Below are positions 63,639-64,000 of a stretch of DNA of 64,000 nucleotides, piece by piece (the stretch's first letter is position 1; the number at the start of each line of letters is the position of its first letter). Position numbers and translations under genes: made by a program. The notes under the pieces are model-generated. The model had not been told where the DNA came from. It saw only the letters and a program-made list of their open reading frames with translations, and did no database searches. The DNA is from SLNP01 sp964446435. Its GTDB lineage: Bacteria; Bacteroidota; Bacteroidia; Bacteroidales; VadinHA17. The DNA lies in assembly GCA_964446435.1 (NCBI GenBank), contig CAYUOS010000001.1, forward strand, positions 1 to 64,000, given 5' to 3'.

Positions 63639-63669
63639 AAAAAGTTCCGGGAGAACCCCGGAACTTTTT
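63639..63669. terminator. Bidirectional terminator between TonB receptor and cspA
   Basis: AAAAGTTCCGGG pairs with CCCGGAACTTTT around a short loop; A-run on the left and T-run on the right make it work on both strands for the two convergent genes. Confidence 0.9.
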
Positions 63670-63701
63670 CTTTTACAGTAACACTATGTATCAGATATCT
63701 T

Positions 63702-63893
63702 CTATATCAGTTTAACGTTTACTGCATTTAGGCCTTTTTTGCCTTCTGTGAGTTCGAATGTTACCTCGTCACCTTCGGAGATGCGGTCTTTCAGACCAGT
63801 AGAGTGTACAAAATACTCCTTGCCTGTTTCTTCTTCCTTAATGAAGCCGAAACCTTTTGACTCATTGAAAAATTTAACAATTCCTTTATTCAT
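63702..63893 (-). CDS. Cold-shock domain protein
   Basis: 63 aa, the usual CspA-like size. The nucleic-acid-binding motifs are present: RNP1 KGFGFI (about 13-18) and RNP2 YFVHST (about 27-32). These small OB-fold proteins bind ssDNA/RNA and act as RNA chaperones; whether this copy is cold-induced cannot be told. A promoter lies 23 bases upstream. Confidence 0.95.
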   Translation of the reverse strand: MNKGIVKFFNESKGFGFIKEEETGKEYFVHSTGLKDRISEGDEVTFELTEGKKGLNAVNVKLI

Positions 63894-63916
63894 GATGTTG
63901 ATTAATTATTACCCGG

Positions 63917-63945
63917 CAAAGGTATTAAAAAAATCGAGAAAGCAA
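63917..63945 (-). promoter_or_regulatory. Promoter of the cold-shock gene
   Basis: On the minus strand TTG (63945-63943) is followed after 18 bases by TACCTTTG (63924-63917), close to the Bacteroidota -33/-7 arrangement. Confidence 0.6.
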
Positions 63946-64000
63946 TAGAACAGCGATAAAAGCTGTCAGATTGTCCTTCCGGGGTACTTCACAAGAGCCT

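Noticed and set aside
1..64000. CRISPR arrays, tRNA/rRNA genes, insertion sequences, prophage genes
   Set aside because: No regularly spaced repeats, cloverleaf-like intergenic sequence, transposase or phage proteins were found.

Overview
The window is a chromosomal segment of a Gram-negative Bacteroidota bacterium, most likely of the order Bacteroidales or a close relative. The grounds are two SusC/SusD pairs, TonB-dependent receptors with N-terminal CarboxypepD_reg-like domains, a Porin_10-type porin, LytTR two-component genes, a PASTA-bearing FtsI, a MraY with a large insertion, and many TAnnTTTG (-7 type) promoter elements. I saw no tRNA, rRNA, CRISPR array, insertion sequence or phage gene. 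Coding density is high, and most genes have clear homologues.

Layout. 1-3.6 kb: dprA (cut by the window edge), gdhA, a small membrane protein and tadA, all on the minus strand. 3.9-15.3 kb: a five-gene outer-membrane uptake operon (SusC-SusD-SusC-SusD-DUF1735-type lipoprotein) ending in a strong hairpin, with no glycoside hydrolase or regulator beside it. 15.5-20.2 kb: a secreted protein of unknown function, aspS, a barrel-less TonB-plug protein and miaB. 20.3-24.7 kb: a LytS/LytTR-type two-component pair divergent from a TonB-dependent outer-membrane protein. 24.9-30.2 kb: a lipoprotein, a SPOR-domain protein, a large PurF-like amidotransferase, and a GNAT/acyltransferase pair resembling the glycine-lipid enzymes GlsB/GlsA.

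30.3-45.7 kb is a complete-looking mra/dcw cluster: mraZ-rsmH-ftsL-ftsI-murE-mraY-murD-ftsW-murG-murC-ftsQ-ftsA-ftsZ. It is preceded by four MraZ-operator-like boxes spaced exactly 10 bp apart. Genes overlap or nearly abut throughout, which suggests one long transcript for peptidoglycan precursor synthesis and divisome assembly. murF and ddl are absent from the cluster. A porin and an MltF-like lytic transglycosylase follow.

49.1-53.2 kb holds the most surprising genes: gatE and gatD, the two subunits of the archaeal-type Glu-tRNA(Gln) amidotransferase, followed by a CoA-type NUDIX hydrolase. 53.3-56.7 kb has a LolC/E-like permease, a NamZ/DUF1343 lipoprotein and an HpcH/HpaI aldolase. 56.7-60.5 kb is a regulatory locus: an ECF sigma factor, an unusual anti-sigma-like membrane protein carrying a SusC-type CarboxypepD_reg/TonB-box segment plus a TonB C-terminal-like domain, and a divergent VWA protein carrying the same SusC-like segment. 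I consider this the best candidate for an undescribed envelope signalling system. 60.7-63.6 kb has a His-rich secreted protein and a TonB receptor with a CxxC in its plug, probably for a metal or metal complex. A cold-shock protein gene closes the window.
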